Source: Gluconobacter frateurii (GTDB lineage: Bacteria; Pseudomonadota; Alphaproteobacteria; Acetobacterales; Acetobacteraceae). From it: a stretch of DNA of 64,000 nt. The stretch spans positions 434,001-498,000 of the forward strand of contig NZ_BEWN01000002.1 in the NCBI RefSeq assembly GCF_002723955.1. Reading direction: 5' to 3'. The stretch's first letter is position 1, and every line of letters begins with the position of its first letter. Positions 9,028 through 17,270 of the stretch are shown here, piece by piece. The notes under the pieces were generated by a model that saw only the letters and a program-made list of their open reading frames with translations, did no database searches and was not told the origin of the DNA. A program made the position numbers and the translations under genes.

Positions 9028-9624
9028 TCAGTGATGATTGCTGAGCTGATGCTCCAGAGCAGTGTTCAGGGCGCCGACATCGCCGCCGTGGCGGGAGAGG
9101 TAGGAGCTGTAGTCGCCGCGCTGGTTCATGCGCAGGCTTGCGCCTTCGCCATACATGTCCACGACCTTGGCCGGAGTGCCGCCAATAACGAGCTGCATGT
9201 TCACTTCAGGCTGGCCAGGGCGGTCGATCAGGGCATTGACGCGTTCGCCATCCGGCGTGGGGGTTGAACCCGTCACACGGAAGCTGACGCCCTGATAGTT
9301 ACCGATCTGGTCCGTGATCGTATTGACCAGAACCTGATCGAACAGCTGCAGATATTTCTGCTGCTGTGCCGGCGTTGCCGTGCGCCAGTAGCGGCCGAGG
9401 CAGTAGCGGGCGATACCCTGAATATCCACGTTGGACTGAAGAAGTGGGAGAACTTCGCGCTTCTTCTCACCCAGTGGCTTGCTGGAGTTGACGATGCTGA
9501 CCAGCTGGCCACCAAAGGAATTTACGAAATCTGTCGCAGGGTTGGCATGCGCGACACCAGCCCCGAACGTGAGGGTTGCAGCAAGTGCACCGAAAAGGGC
9601 GCGGCGCGAGAGGGCTTTAAGCAT
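9028..9624 (-). CDS. mlaC: Phospholipid-binding periplasmic protein MlaC
   Basis: This 198-residue protein has a signal peptide ending at VAHANPA and one MlaC/Ttg2D domain (PF05494). Typical segments are LPLLQSNVDIQGIARYCLGRYWR and the later DGERVNALIDRPGQP and VDMYGEGASLRMNQRGDYSSY. MlaC ferries phospholipids across the periplasm between the outer-membrane MlaA-porin complex and the inner-membrane MlaFEDB ABC complex, keeping the outer membrane asymmetric. The start at 9624 has a GGAC site and directly precedes the signal peptide; an upstream frame extending to 9795 overlaps mlaA and is rejected. It follows mlaA by ten bases, so they form one operon. The mlaFED genes are not in the window. 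Confidence 0.92.
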   Translation of the reverse strand: MLKALSRRALFGALAATLTFGAGVAHANPATDFVNSFGGQLVSIVNSSKPLGEKKREVLPLLQSNVDIQGIARYCLGRYWRTATPAQQQKYLQLFDQVLVNTITDQIGNYQGVSFRVTGSTPTPDGERVNALIDRPGQPEVNMQLVIGGTPAKVVDMYGEGASLRMNQRGDYSSYLSRHGGDVGALNTALEHQLSNHH

Positions 9625-9634
9625 GCGTTTGTCC

Positions 9635-10441
9635 TCAGTTGTACCAGTCTGGGGTGGTGGCGCGGTGATCGTTCTGCATTGCGTCGATCTGGCTCTGGCG
9701 GTTCTGCTGCCAGGCACTGCGGACGTAGGAGTACGGATCAAGGCTGTCCTGCTCCAGATGATCGATCTGATCCACACTGTTGGCAAAGCCATCAACCGTG
9801 CCCAGAATATTATAAGCCCAGTTGAATGTCAGTAGACCATAACCTCTTGGCACATAGTTGATCGGGGTCAGAGCCTGACCGATCGCATAACCTGCACCAT
9901 CGCGGATGTTGCTGGGGCCGACGAATGGGATGAAGAGATACGGCCCGCTCGGCACGCCCCATGTTCCCATGGTCATGCCTGGGTCGGTTTCATGCTGCTT
10001 GTAACCCACCAGACTGGCGACATCGAAGAAACCGGCCACACCTGCACTCATGTTGATCGTGAAGCGCATGAACGAGTCGCCTGCGCGCCGTGGCTTTCCT
10101 GCCCCGACATCGGAGAAGAACACCGCAGGCTCACGCCAGGTTTCATTGATGTTGGAAATACTATGGCGCACCGGCTTTGGCACGGCCCACACCCACGCCT
10201 TGGCCACAGGACGCAGCGCTACATGGTAGGCCCACATCTGAACGTTATACATCTTACGGTTAAACGGCTCGTACGGATCGTTGGCAGCCTTGTAGTCAGC
10301 AAGGTCGTCCGGATCTGTCGGCGGCGGTTTGTGCAGGGAGCCGCAGGCCCCCAGCGTCAGCAGTGCCAACACACCTGCAATGGCTCTGCCACGACGCGAA
10401 CGCGTCGCCCTGATACCGATTCTGTCCTGCCGAGAGTCCAT
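9635..10441 (-). CDS. mlaA: Outer-membrane lipoprotein MlaA (VacJ)
   Basis: This 268-residue protein begins with a basic region and the lipobox LTLGAC, giving a lipidated Cys near residue 35. The MlaA domain (PF04333) follows, with NDPYEPFNRKMYNVQMW, GVPSGPYLFIPFVGPSNIRD and, near the end, SLDPYSYVRSAW. MlaA forms a channel in the inner leaflet side of the outer membrane that removes mislocalised phospholipids and passes them to MlaC. The ATG at 10441 has GAGGA six bases upstream; the ATG at 10447 abuts that site and is less likely. It is the first gene of an mlaA-mlaC operon. Confidence 0.92.
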   Translation of the reverse strand: MDSRQDRIGIRATRSRRGRAIAGVLALLTLGACGSLHKPPPTDPDDLADYKAANDPYEPFNRKMYNVQMWAYHVALRPVAKAWVWAVPKPVRHSISNINETWREPAVFFSDVGAGKPRRAGDSFMRFTINMSAGVAGFFDVASLVGYKQHETDPGMTMGTWGVPSGPYLFIPFVGPSNIRDGAGYAIGQALTPINYVPRGYGLLTFNWAYNILGTVDGFANSVDQIDHLEQDSLDPYSYVRSAWQQNRQSQIDAMQNDHRATTPDWYN

Positions 10442-10758
10442 AACCATTCCTCAAAAACCCCACTCCGCGGGCGTGCTCACAAAGACTTCATCTGAAAACG
10501 GAAATTTTCAAAATCCGTTCCCATTCAATTGTCATGCCGTCAGCGGAGCCTTGAGCCGTCCGTCGCGGAAAACTGCGGAAGGCCGTAGTCATAGCCTATA
10601 CTGTGCCAAGCCGCACCCCTCTATGTATCCAAATTATGACACAGGGAAGAGATGAGATCCTTTAACGATCCAGATGCCTGAAGGACACTCCAGCGACTTT
10701 GACGGCTGAAATATTTTGAGAGCAGTGTGGCGGCAACTCAACACCTGGGAGTTTTTCG
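10442..10758. other. Divergent intergenic region between mlaA and the aldose epimerase gene
   Basis: The region has no convincing reading frame. It must hold promoters for both flanking genes. An imperfect AT-rich inverted repeat (AACGGA..ATTTT / AAAATCCGTT, 10498-10520) lies 60 bases upstream of mlaA. Nothing else stands out. Confidence 0.5.
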
Positions 10759-11919
10759 GTGTCCACATTGACTGCATTCAAAGCCCCTCTTTTCGCCACT
10801 GTCGCCCTCGTCGGGCTGTCGCTTGGGGCTGCTCAGGCACACCCGGCTGTCAATTCACAGCCATGGGGCACAACGCCGGATGGTAAGCCCGTTCGTATCG
10901 TGACGCTGAAGAACGATCATAACGTTACCGTCCGCGTCATCACGTATGGCGGCATCATCCAGTCCGTTGAGACGCCGGATCGGAGCGGTCATGTTCAGGA
11001 CATCGTTCTCGGGTTTGGCGATCTGAAGGGCTATACGGTCGACAGCGCCAAGGGTGGTCTGTTCTTCGGTGCGATGATCGGTCGTTACGCCAACCGTCTG
11101 GCTGGCGGCAGCTTCCCGGTTGAGGGCAAGGTCTACCACACGGACATCACAGCTGGCCCTAACGCGCTTCATGGCGGCAAGAAGGGCTTCGACAAGAATG
11201 TCTGGACGCTTGAAAAGACCGGAACCAACGGTTCGGGCGCTTATGTGACCCTCAAGCTGGTCAGCCCGAACGGGGATCAGGGGTTCCCGGGAACTCTGAC
11301 GACGCACATCACCTACACGCTGGGTAACGATGATGCGCTGGCTCTGCATTATGTCGCGACAACGGATGCACCCACGGTTCTGAACCTGACGAACCACAGC
11401 TACTGGAACCTGAACGGTGAAGGGTCGGGCAGCATTGAGCCGGAAGTTCTTCAACTGAACGCGGACAGCTTCACGCCGACCGACAGCACGTCCCTACCAA
11501 CCGGCCAGATTGTTCCCGTGGCCGGAACCCCGCTGGACTTCAGCAAGCCGACCGTCATTGGGGATCGTCTGCGCAGCAACGACCAGCAGATGATGTACGC
11601 ACGCGGCTATGACATGAACTGGGTCGTCAACGGCGCTTACGGGCAGGCTCCCCGCCTTGGCGGGAAGGTCTACGATCCGCGCTCGGGCCGTAGCATGGAG
11701 ATCCTGACGAACCAGCCGGGTCTTCAGGTCTATACGTCCAACTCGCTGGATGGCGGTTACGCTGGCATTTCCGGTCGGGCCTATCGTCAGACCGATGCGA
11801 TCGCTTTCGAGGCCGAGCACTATCCCGACAGCCCGAACCATCCGTCTTTCCCGACGACGGAGCTGAAGCCGGGTCAGACCTTCGATTACACGACGATCTT
11901 CAAGTTCTCGAACAAGTAA
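10759..11919 (+). CDS. Secreted aldose 1-epimerase (mutarotase)
   Basis: This 386-residue protein has a cleavable signal peptide ending at AAQAHPA, so it acts in the periplasm or outside. The GalM fold follows, with GRYANR near residue 115, the catalytic His in NLTNHSYWNL (about 215) and the catalytic Glu in FEAEHYPDSPNH (about 355). It interconverts alpha and beta anomers of free sugars. A periplasmic copy would supply beta-glucose to membrane-bound dehydrogenases such as PQQ glucose dehydrogenase; that link is inference. The GTG start is supported by GGAG seven bases upstream and by the signal peptide. It ends at a strong terminator shared with the convergent TonB receptor. Confidence 0.93.
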   Translation: MSTLTAFKAPLFATVALVGLSLGAAQAHPAVNSQPWGTTPDGKPVRIVTLKNDHNVTVRVITYGGIIQSVETPDRSGHVQDIVLGFGDLKGYTVDSAKGGLFFGAMIGRYANRLAGGSFPVEGKVYHTDITAGPNALHGGKKGFDKNVWTLEKTGTNGSGAYVTLKLVSPNGDQGFPGTLTTHITYTLGNDDALALHYVATTDAPTVLNLTNHSYWNLNGEGSGSIEPEVLQLNADSFTPTDSTSLPTGQIVPVAGTPLDFSKPTVIGDRLRSNDQQMMYARGYDMNWVVNGAYGQAPRLGGKVYDPRSGRSMEILTNQPGLQVYTSNSLDGGYAGISGRAYRQTDAIAFEAEHYPDSPNHPSFPTTELKPGQTFDYTTIFKFSNK

Positions 11920-11946
11920 GACTGGCGGGTACACGCATAAAAAAAA

Positions 11947-11978
11947 GGGGCGATCCGCAAGGACCGCCCCCCTTTTTT
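11947..11978. terminator. Bidirectional terminator between convergent genes
   Basis: GGGGCGATCC and GGACCGCCCC pair around a GCAA tetraloop with one mismatch. An A tract lies on the left and six T on the right, serving both the epimerase gene and the receptor gene at 11997. Confidence 0.88.
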
Positions 11979-11996
11979 CTGTTCAAAGAAACAGGA

Positions 11997-14960
11997 TCAG
12001 AAGTTCACGCCTGCCTGCAGGAAGACGTAACGTCCCGTGTACAGGCTGCCATAAAGAGCGGCGGCACTGTTGTCTGTTGCGCTGGCAACGAACGGTGGCT
12101 TCTTGTCAAAGAGGTTGTTTACACCGCCCTGGAAGTTCCAGCTCTTCCAGCGATACGTCACAGTCACATCGTGGGAGAAGATGCCCGGGGTCTTGGTGCG
12201 GCCATAACCGTTGGCGCGGGTAAGATCGGTTGTACCATCGTTCCAGATCATGCCGCCGGTGTACTGCATCATGTAGGTGATGCCGAAAGCGCCATGCTGC
12301 CAGCCCACTGTAGCGTAGTCACGAACGCGAGGGTTGCCCGTTCCGGATTGATAGAACATGCGACCGGCATAGTTGTACCACTGACCACCCACTTCGTTCT
12401 GCTGCAGATAGCTGATGAGCTGCTGGAAGTTGTTGGACAGCGTCAGAACGTCATGCGGTGTGATCCGGAGACGATAGTCCAGATCGAAATCGATACCACT
12501 CGTCTTCAGGCCACCGATGTTGGCATAGGTGGATGTGACGGAGTTGATCTGTCCCGTGCTGGCAACGCGTGTGATCGCACTGCAGTAGTTCGTGTTCGCA
12601 CCCGTGTAGCACTGGTCCATGATGTACTGGCTGCTCAGATACGTGATCATGTTCTTGAGCGTGTAGTGCCAGTATTCCACGGAAGCCGACAGACCTGGAA
12701 TCCAGCGCGGCGTAATGACCGTACCAATTGTATAGGTGCGGCCGGTTTCCGGCTTCAGCTTGCTGTTGCCACCATACAGGGTTGGTGTCTGGCCTGAGTA
12801 AGCGGAAGAGAACGTGGAAGAATTGATGCCCTGCTTGGCGCAGGTTGCAGCCACTGTCGCAGACTTGGCGCCATAAGAGGCTGCCTGCACAGAGTCGCAC
12901 GGATCAGTTGCTGAAGCGTAACCGAGAGACTGGCCACCATACAGTTCGTACACGTTCGGCTGACGATAGGAGGTGCCGAGCGTTGCACGGAAGCGGATGT
13001 CCTGGATCGGGGCCCAGTTGATGGAGACCTTCCAGTTCTTGGCGCCACCGAACGTGTTGTAGGACGAGTAACGGCCCTGGCCGTCGATCGTCAGATCCTT
13101 GGCGAGGAACGCATTATGCAGAAGCGTTGCCTTACCTTCGAGGTAACCTTCCGTGACGTTGAAGCCACCGCCCGTGTAGGATGCGGAGTTCGTCAGCGTC
13201 TGGCCAGCTTCAACCAGTGCGTCAGGATGATAGGCAAGCTGCTCACCACGGTGTTCCATGCCCAGAGCGATACCAAGATCGCCACCATTTGCCCATGGCA
13301 TGTGAACAACATGGTTGTTGTTGATGCGCAGGTTCAGGTCACGCAGCTGATAGTAATAGTGGTCGTGGGCCGTATAGTTGGAATACGCGGCTGCTGCGGA
13401 AGATAGCTTCGTGAACGGGTTGGACAGGACGCAACCAGCCGATGCATTGCAGACAGACGGGTTGTAGACCAGTGCGCTATCGGCGTTTCCAGGCTCAACC
13501 TGTTGCAAGCCGTATGTTTCCAGAAGCTTGGAGTAGTTGCCCACACCTGACAGCTGGTTCATGACCTGGTTCCATCCGTAGGTGTAGGACAGGTCATAGT
13601 TCCAGTCGTGCGTGATCTCGCCTTTGATGCCTGCAATACCAGTGTAGGTATCAGAAGCATTTTCGTTGCGGCGATTTCCCCACTCAGCCATGCGCTTGTA
13701 CATGACCGCATCTTCGCCCGTCGTATTGTACGGGTCATTGGCGGGAATGTAGAGCGTCGTCGGCAGTGTGGAGGGGTAGATGCTGCCGGAGACAGGCATC
13801 GGTGCCATCGTCGTGGACGAATTACGGTGGCTGTAGTTGAAGTTCAGGTACGGCGTGAAATGACGGTTGATCTCATAATGAGAATCAAAAGCCAGCGTCG
13901 CGTCCGTCAGGGAGTTCGTCAGGCTCTGGTCATTGCCGTAGTTGTAACGGTCGGCGGATGTGAAATCGCGGACTCCCCCGCTGCCTGTGGCGATGTAATC
14001 ACCGCTATCCGTGATGAAGCGCCCTGCCGTTGGAATGCTTGAACCATAGCTGATGCTGGAAGCGCTGGCAGGATCGTTAGCCTGAACCGGGTTGGCCCAG
14101 GAACGGTTCTTCTGCTGGATTCCGCTCTGGGTCATGTAAGAGCCGGAAATCGTGACGTTGCCCTTGCCATGATCGAAGTTCCAGCCCTTGTAGCCGGAGA
14201 TCATGCCTGTCTGGCCGTCACCTACATCCGTGATGCCGCCACGGACCGTGAGGTTGCCGTCGCTCAGGTTATGCTTGAGCTTGATGTTGATAACGCCGGA
14301 AACAGCGTCGGCACCATAGAGTTCGGAACCGCCATCTTTCAGGATTTCAACACTTGCGACCTGATGCACGTTGATCGTGTTCATGTCGAAGCAGCTGTTG
14401 TTGCCGTTAATGGCAGCACGCTTGCCGTCGATCAGAACCAGAACGCGGTTCTGCCCGAGGTTACGGATATCGGTGCAGGATGAGCCGCCCGTTCCGTTCG
14501 TCTGGCTGTTTGTCGTTCCGGAAGAGCCGATGGACGGCAGACGCTGCAGGTAGTCACCAAGCGTAGTGGCGCCTGTCTGCTCGATCTGCTTGCTGGTCAC
14601 GATCTGGACCGGGTTGGCGTTCTGGTTGTTAGACGTGCTGAGCGCTGAACCCGTTACGACAACGCTTTCCGACCGGCTTGAATCGATCGAGGCAACAGCC
14701 TGGCGGCGGTTAACCTGAGCGCTCAACGTCGATGTCGGCGCTGTTACTGCGACCGGCACCGTTGCCGGTGTTGCTGCGACGGTTGAGGATGTTGTGGCCT
14801 TTGACGAAGCCTTCGTCTTGGCGTGTGTGGTTGTGCGATGAGAGGACGCACGGTGATGCGTGCTCGTGGCGGTCTGTGCGTTCGCGGATGCGGTCGCGTC
14901 CAGTCCCATGGCGAGAACGGAAGCGCACAGAAGCAGCTCCCTGCGTCGATGAAGAATCAT
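11997..14960 (-). CDS. TonB-dependent outer-membrane receptor
   Basis: This is a 987-residue receptor with a signal peptide ending near ANAQTA. An unusual Ala/Thr/Ser/His/Lys-rich linker covers about residues 30-95, then a TonB-box-like ESVVVTGSAL, a plug (DYLQRLPSIGSSGTT, NRVLVLIDGKR, VEILKDGGSELYGADAVSG) and a 22-strand barrel ending in Phe. The plug resembles the large CirA/oar-type receptors often annotated as vitamin B12- or sugar-related. A Cys pair, GGSSCTDIRNLG and NNSCFDMNT, may cross-link the plug. The ligand cannot be told from sequence. The start at 14960 precedes a good signal peptide although its ribosome site is weak. The gene is monocistronic and bounded by terminators. Confidence 0.88.
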   Translation of the reverse strand: MILHRRRELLLCASVLAMGLDATASANAQTATSTHHRASSHRTTTHAKTKASSKATTSSTVAATPATVPVAVTAPTSTLSAQVNRRQAVASIDSSRSESVVVTGSALSTSNNQNANPVQIVTSKQIEQTGATTLGDYLQRLPSIGSSGTTNSQTNGTGGSSCTDIRNLGQNRVLVLIDGKRAAINGNNSCFDMNTINVHQVASVEILKDGGSELYGADAVSGVINIKLKHNLSDGNLTVRGGITDVGDGQTGMISGYKGWNFDHGKGNVTISGSYMTQSGIQQKNRSWANPVQANDPASASSISYGSSIPTAGRFITDSGDYIATGSGGVRDFTSADRYNYGNDQSLTNSLTDATLAFDSHYEINRHFTPYLNFNYSHRNSSTTMAPMPVSGSIYPSTLPTTLYIPANDPYNTTGEDAVMYKRMAEWGNRRNENASDTYTGIAGIKGEITHDWNYDLSYTYGWNQVMNQLSGVGNYSKLLETYGLQQVEPGNADSALVYNPSVCNASAGCVLSNPFTKLSSAAAAYSNYTAHDHYYYQLRDLNLRINNNHVVHMPWANGGDLGIALGMEHRGEQLAYHPDALVEAGQTLTNSASYTGGGFNVTEGYLEGKATLLHNAFLAKDLTIDGQGRYSSYNTFGGAKNWKVSINWAPIQDIRFRATLGTSYRQPNVYELYGGQSLGYASATDPCDSVQAASYGAKSATVAATCAKQGINSSTFSSAYSGQTPTLYGGNSKLKPETGRTYTIGTVITPRWIPGLSASVEYWHYTLKNMITYLSSQYIMDQCYTGANTNYCSAITRVASTGQINSVTSTYANIGGLKTSGIDFDLDYRLRITPHDVLTLSNNFQQLISYLQQNEVGGQWYNYAGRMFYQSGTGNPRVRDYATVGWQHGAFGITYMMQYTGGMIWNDGTTDLTRANGYGRTKTPGIFSHDVTVTYRWKSWNFQGGVNNLFDKKPPFVASATDNSAAALYGSLYTGRYVFLQAGVNF

Positions 14961-15175
14961 GTGGGCTCACAGTCAGACTATATTTCTGAGATCCCGCAAT
15001 TAATGTTTTTGTCTCAGAACTTTGTCTATCCGGAAATACCTGTAACAGATGCCATCAGGGCACGCTGTTGCATAAATATCATACAACAATAACGCTACTA
15101 TACTGTCTGTTTCCTGGTAATTTATAAAGTTAATTACTGATACATTATCGTTTCATATAGAAACAATTCTGCTGT

Positions 15176-15198
15176 GCAGGCAGGAATAACCTGCCTGC
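15176..15198 (-). terminator. Hairpin after cysE, probable terminator
   Basis: A perfect 9-bp stem (GCAGGCAGG/CCTGCCTGC) with an AATAA loop lies 8 bases past the cysE stop. The minus-strand tail is only weakly T-rich. Confidence 0.55.
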
Positions 15199-15206
15199 CG
15201 CGTTCA

Positions 15207-15989
15207 TCAGGAAACGGGATGAGCGGGGGTGGGCGTAACAGCCGCAGTTTTGGCTGTTCCGAGGATACGGGCAGGATTCCCGACCGCCGTTGCATTGGCC
15301 GGGATGTCTTCCAGAACGACGGATGCTGCGCCGATACGCGCGTATTCGCCGATGATAAGCCGTCCGAGAACCTTGGCGCCTGAACCGATCATGGCTCCGC
15401 GACGGACGATCGGGTGACGATTCCCGCTCAGTTTTCCAGTTCCGCCAAGGGTGACATCCTGGAACAGTGAAACGTCATCTTCGATGATGCAGGTTTCGCC
15501 AATGACGATGCCTGTCCCGTGATCGATGCTCAGGCGGCGGCCCAGTTGGGCTGCGGGATGAATGTCGATCGAAAACAGTTCGTTGACCCGGCTTTGGAAA
15601 TGATAGGCCAGATGGCGCCTGTTTTGTCGCCACAGATAATGCGCGATACGATGGGCTTGCAGAGCCTGCCAGCCTTTGAAGAACAGGAAGGGTGTAACGA
15701 GATCCGGGCAGGCAGGGTCCCGGTCCCGGGTAGCCAGAATGTCTTCGGCAGCCGCTTCCGCAATATCGGGAACGTCCTGAAGGATGGAGGCGACAAGGCG
15801 TGTGATGGCTGTGGCCGAAATCGAGCGGTCAGCGAGTTTCGTACCCAGCAGAGACGCCAGAGCCGAGCTGAAATCGGCATGGTCTCCAATATTGGTCGCG
15901 AAGACATCCTGGATCAGCGGGTCATGGCAACTGCACGCCTGAGACTGCATGTCCTGCCAAAGCTGAACGAGGTTAGGCGCTGTCGTCAT
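15207..15989 (-). CDS. cysE: Serine O-acetyltransferase CysE
   Basis: This 260-residue enzyme acetylates L-serine with acetyl-CoA to O-acetylserine, the first step of cysteine synthesis. An alpha-helical N-terminal domain holds PFLFFKGWQALQAHRIAHYL. The left-handed beta-helix follows, with DIHPAAQLGRRLSIDHGTG (catalytic Asp/His region), VIGETCIIEDDVSLFQDVTL and a hexapeptide coil. The C-terminal tail of about 15 residues after GNPARI could take part in binding to CysK, but it lacks the classic terminal Ile. It overlaps the upstream hydroxylase gene by four bases (ATGA), so the two are translationally coupled. Confidence 0.94.
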   Translation of the reverse strand: MTTAPNLVQLWQDMQSQACSCHDPLIQDVFATNIGDHADFSSALASLLGTKLADRSISATAITRLVASILQDVPDIAEAAAEDILATRDRDPACPDLVTPFLFFKGWQALQAHRIAHYLWRQNRRHLAYHFQSRVNELFSIDIHPAAQLGRRLSIDHGTGIVIGETCIIEDDVSLFQDVTLGGTGKLSGNRHPIVRRGAMIGSGAKVLGRLIIGEYARIGAASVVLEDIPANATAVGNPARILGTAKTAAVTPTPAHPVS

Positions 15990-17194
15990 ACGCCCATCGC
16001 CCTACGGACAAAGGCCTGTCTGAGGCGTGGGAAACGATGCACGCCTGCAATGCCCAGATCGCGCACGCGCCGAAGGAGCGGATTGTCGTTCCCGAACAGA
16101 CGCTCAAGAATATCAGTCGCAGCCAGCATGGCCATGTTGCCGGGGCGCGTCCGGCGCTGATAGCGCGTCAGAAGGTCGCGACTGCCCGGATCGGCACGAT
16201 GGCTGTGAGCTTCGATCAGCAGATCGGCAAGGGCAATGACGTCCCGGAAGCCGATGTTCAGGCCCTGACCGGCAATCGGGTGAATACCGTGTGCGGCATC
16301 TCCAACAAGGGCCAGACGGGGCGCGATGTATGTCTGGGCGTATTGCGCGGAGAGGGGATAGATCCAGCGGCGCCCGATGGGAGTAATCGCGCCCAGATCC
16401 TCGTCTCCCATGCGAGCCTTGATTTCTCGCGCAAAGACGTCATGCGGAAGGCTATGGAAACGCTGCGCACGGCCTTCGCCTTCTGCCCAGACGATAGCGG
16501 AACGGTGTGGGTGTTCCGGTGTGCCGGGCATGGGAAGACGGGCGAACGGCCCTTCTGGAAGGAAGTGTTCCAGAGCCACGCCGTCATGCGGCTTTTCGTG
16601 CGCGATTGTCGCGACGATACCATACTGATGGTAGGGAATTTTCGTCAGGCCAATGCGAGCCTGCTCGCGCAGGGGCGAACGACGACCTTCTGCGGCAATG
16701 GCGAGCTTTGCCGTGACAGTCGGGCCAGAGGCCAGCCGGATGGAAACGTGATCCGGGTGGAACGTGAAGGTACCGGTGTCGGGCGCACGGACATCGAGCG
16801 TTTCATACTGTCCCAGCGTCTGGTTGATGGCGAGCCGCAGATCGCGGGCCTCGACCATCCAGCCGAAGTTCATGCCTTCTGGCGCATCCTCAACGCCAAA
16901 ATGCAGGAAGAGCGGAGAGGCGGCCTCATGCGGGCGGCCATCAGACACGCGGATTTCACGGATGGGCTGGGAGATGCCGGGCAGATTGTCCCAGATGCCC
17001 GCGGCTTCGAGCATCTGGCGTGACCCTTCGGCGATGGCGTAGGCGCGACCATCCAGAGAGGGATCTTCCATGCCCGGGAGAGGCGCACGGTCAATCAGCA
17101 GAACACGTACGCCCTCTGCCGCCAGACGGCACGCGAGCGTCGCTCCAACCGGGCCGGCTCCGTTAATGCACAGGTCGTAATGTGTCTTCTTCAT
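15986..17194 (-). CDS. UbiH/UbiF/COQ6-family FAD-dependent monooxygenase
   Basis: This is a flavoprotein hydroxylase of about 402 residues. The N-terminal dinucleotide-binding site is CINGAGPVGATLACRLA. The second FAD motif is LVGDAAHGIHPIAGQGLNIG, the hallmark of the ubiquinone-biosynthesis hydroxylase family. It probably hydroxylates the benzoquinone ring in ubiquinone synthesis, using O2 and NAD(P)H; which ring position is unknown. Ubiquinone is the electron acceptor of the membrane dehydrogenases of acetic acid bacteria, so the pathway is central. ATG codons occur at 17203 and 17194; GGGAG abuts the first and lies nine bases before the second, so 17194 is preferred. It couples to cysE by a 4-base overlap. 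Confidence 0.88.
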   Translation of the reverse strand: MKKTHYDLCINGAGPVGATLACRLAAEGVRVLLIDRAPLPGMEDPSLDGRAYAIAEGSRQMLEAAGIWDNLPGISQPIREIRVSDGRPHEAASPLFLHFGVEDAPEGMNFGWMVEARDLRLAINQTLGQYETLDVRAPDTGTFTFHPDHVSIRLASGPTVTAKLAIAAEGRRSPLREQARIGLTKIPYHQYGIVATIAHEKPHDGVALEHFLPEGPFARLPMPGTPEHPHRSAIVWAEGEGRAQRFHSLPHDVFAREIKARMGDEDLGAITPIGRRWIYPLSAQYAQTYIAPRLALVGDAAHGIHPIAGQGLNIGFRDVIALADLLIEAHSHRADPGSRDLLTRYQRRTRPGNMAMLAATDILERLFGNDNPLLRRVRDLGIAGVHRFPRLRQAFVRRAMGV

Positions 17195-17270
17195 TGTGCT
17201 CATCTCCCTGCCCCCTGTCCTACTCCTGTGAGGTTGGGAGCGGAAGAGGGAAGGGAGACGCAGGCGTAGA

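Noticed and set aside
16037-17023. 328-codon plus-strand frame opposite the UbiH-type gene
   Set aside because: The minus-strand product has both FAD motifs; the plus-strand product resembles no family.
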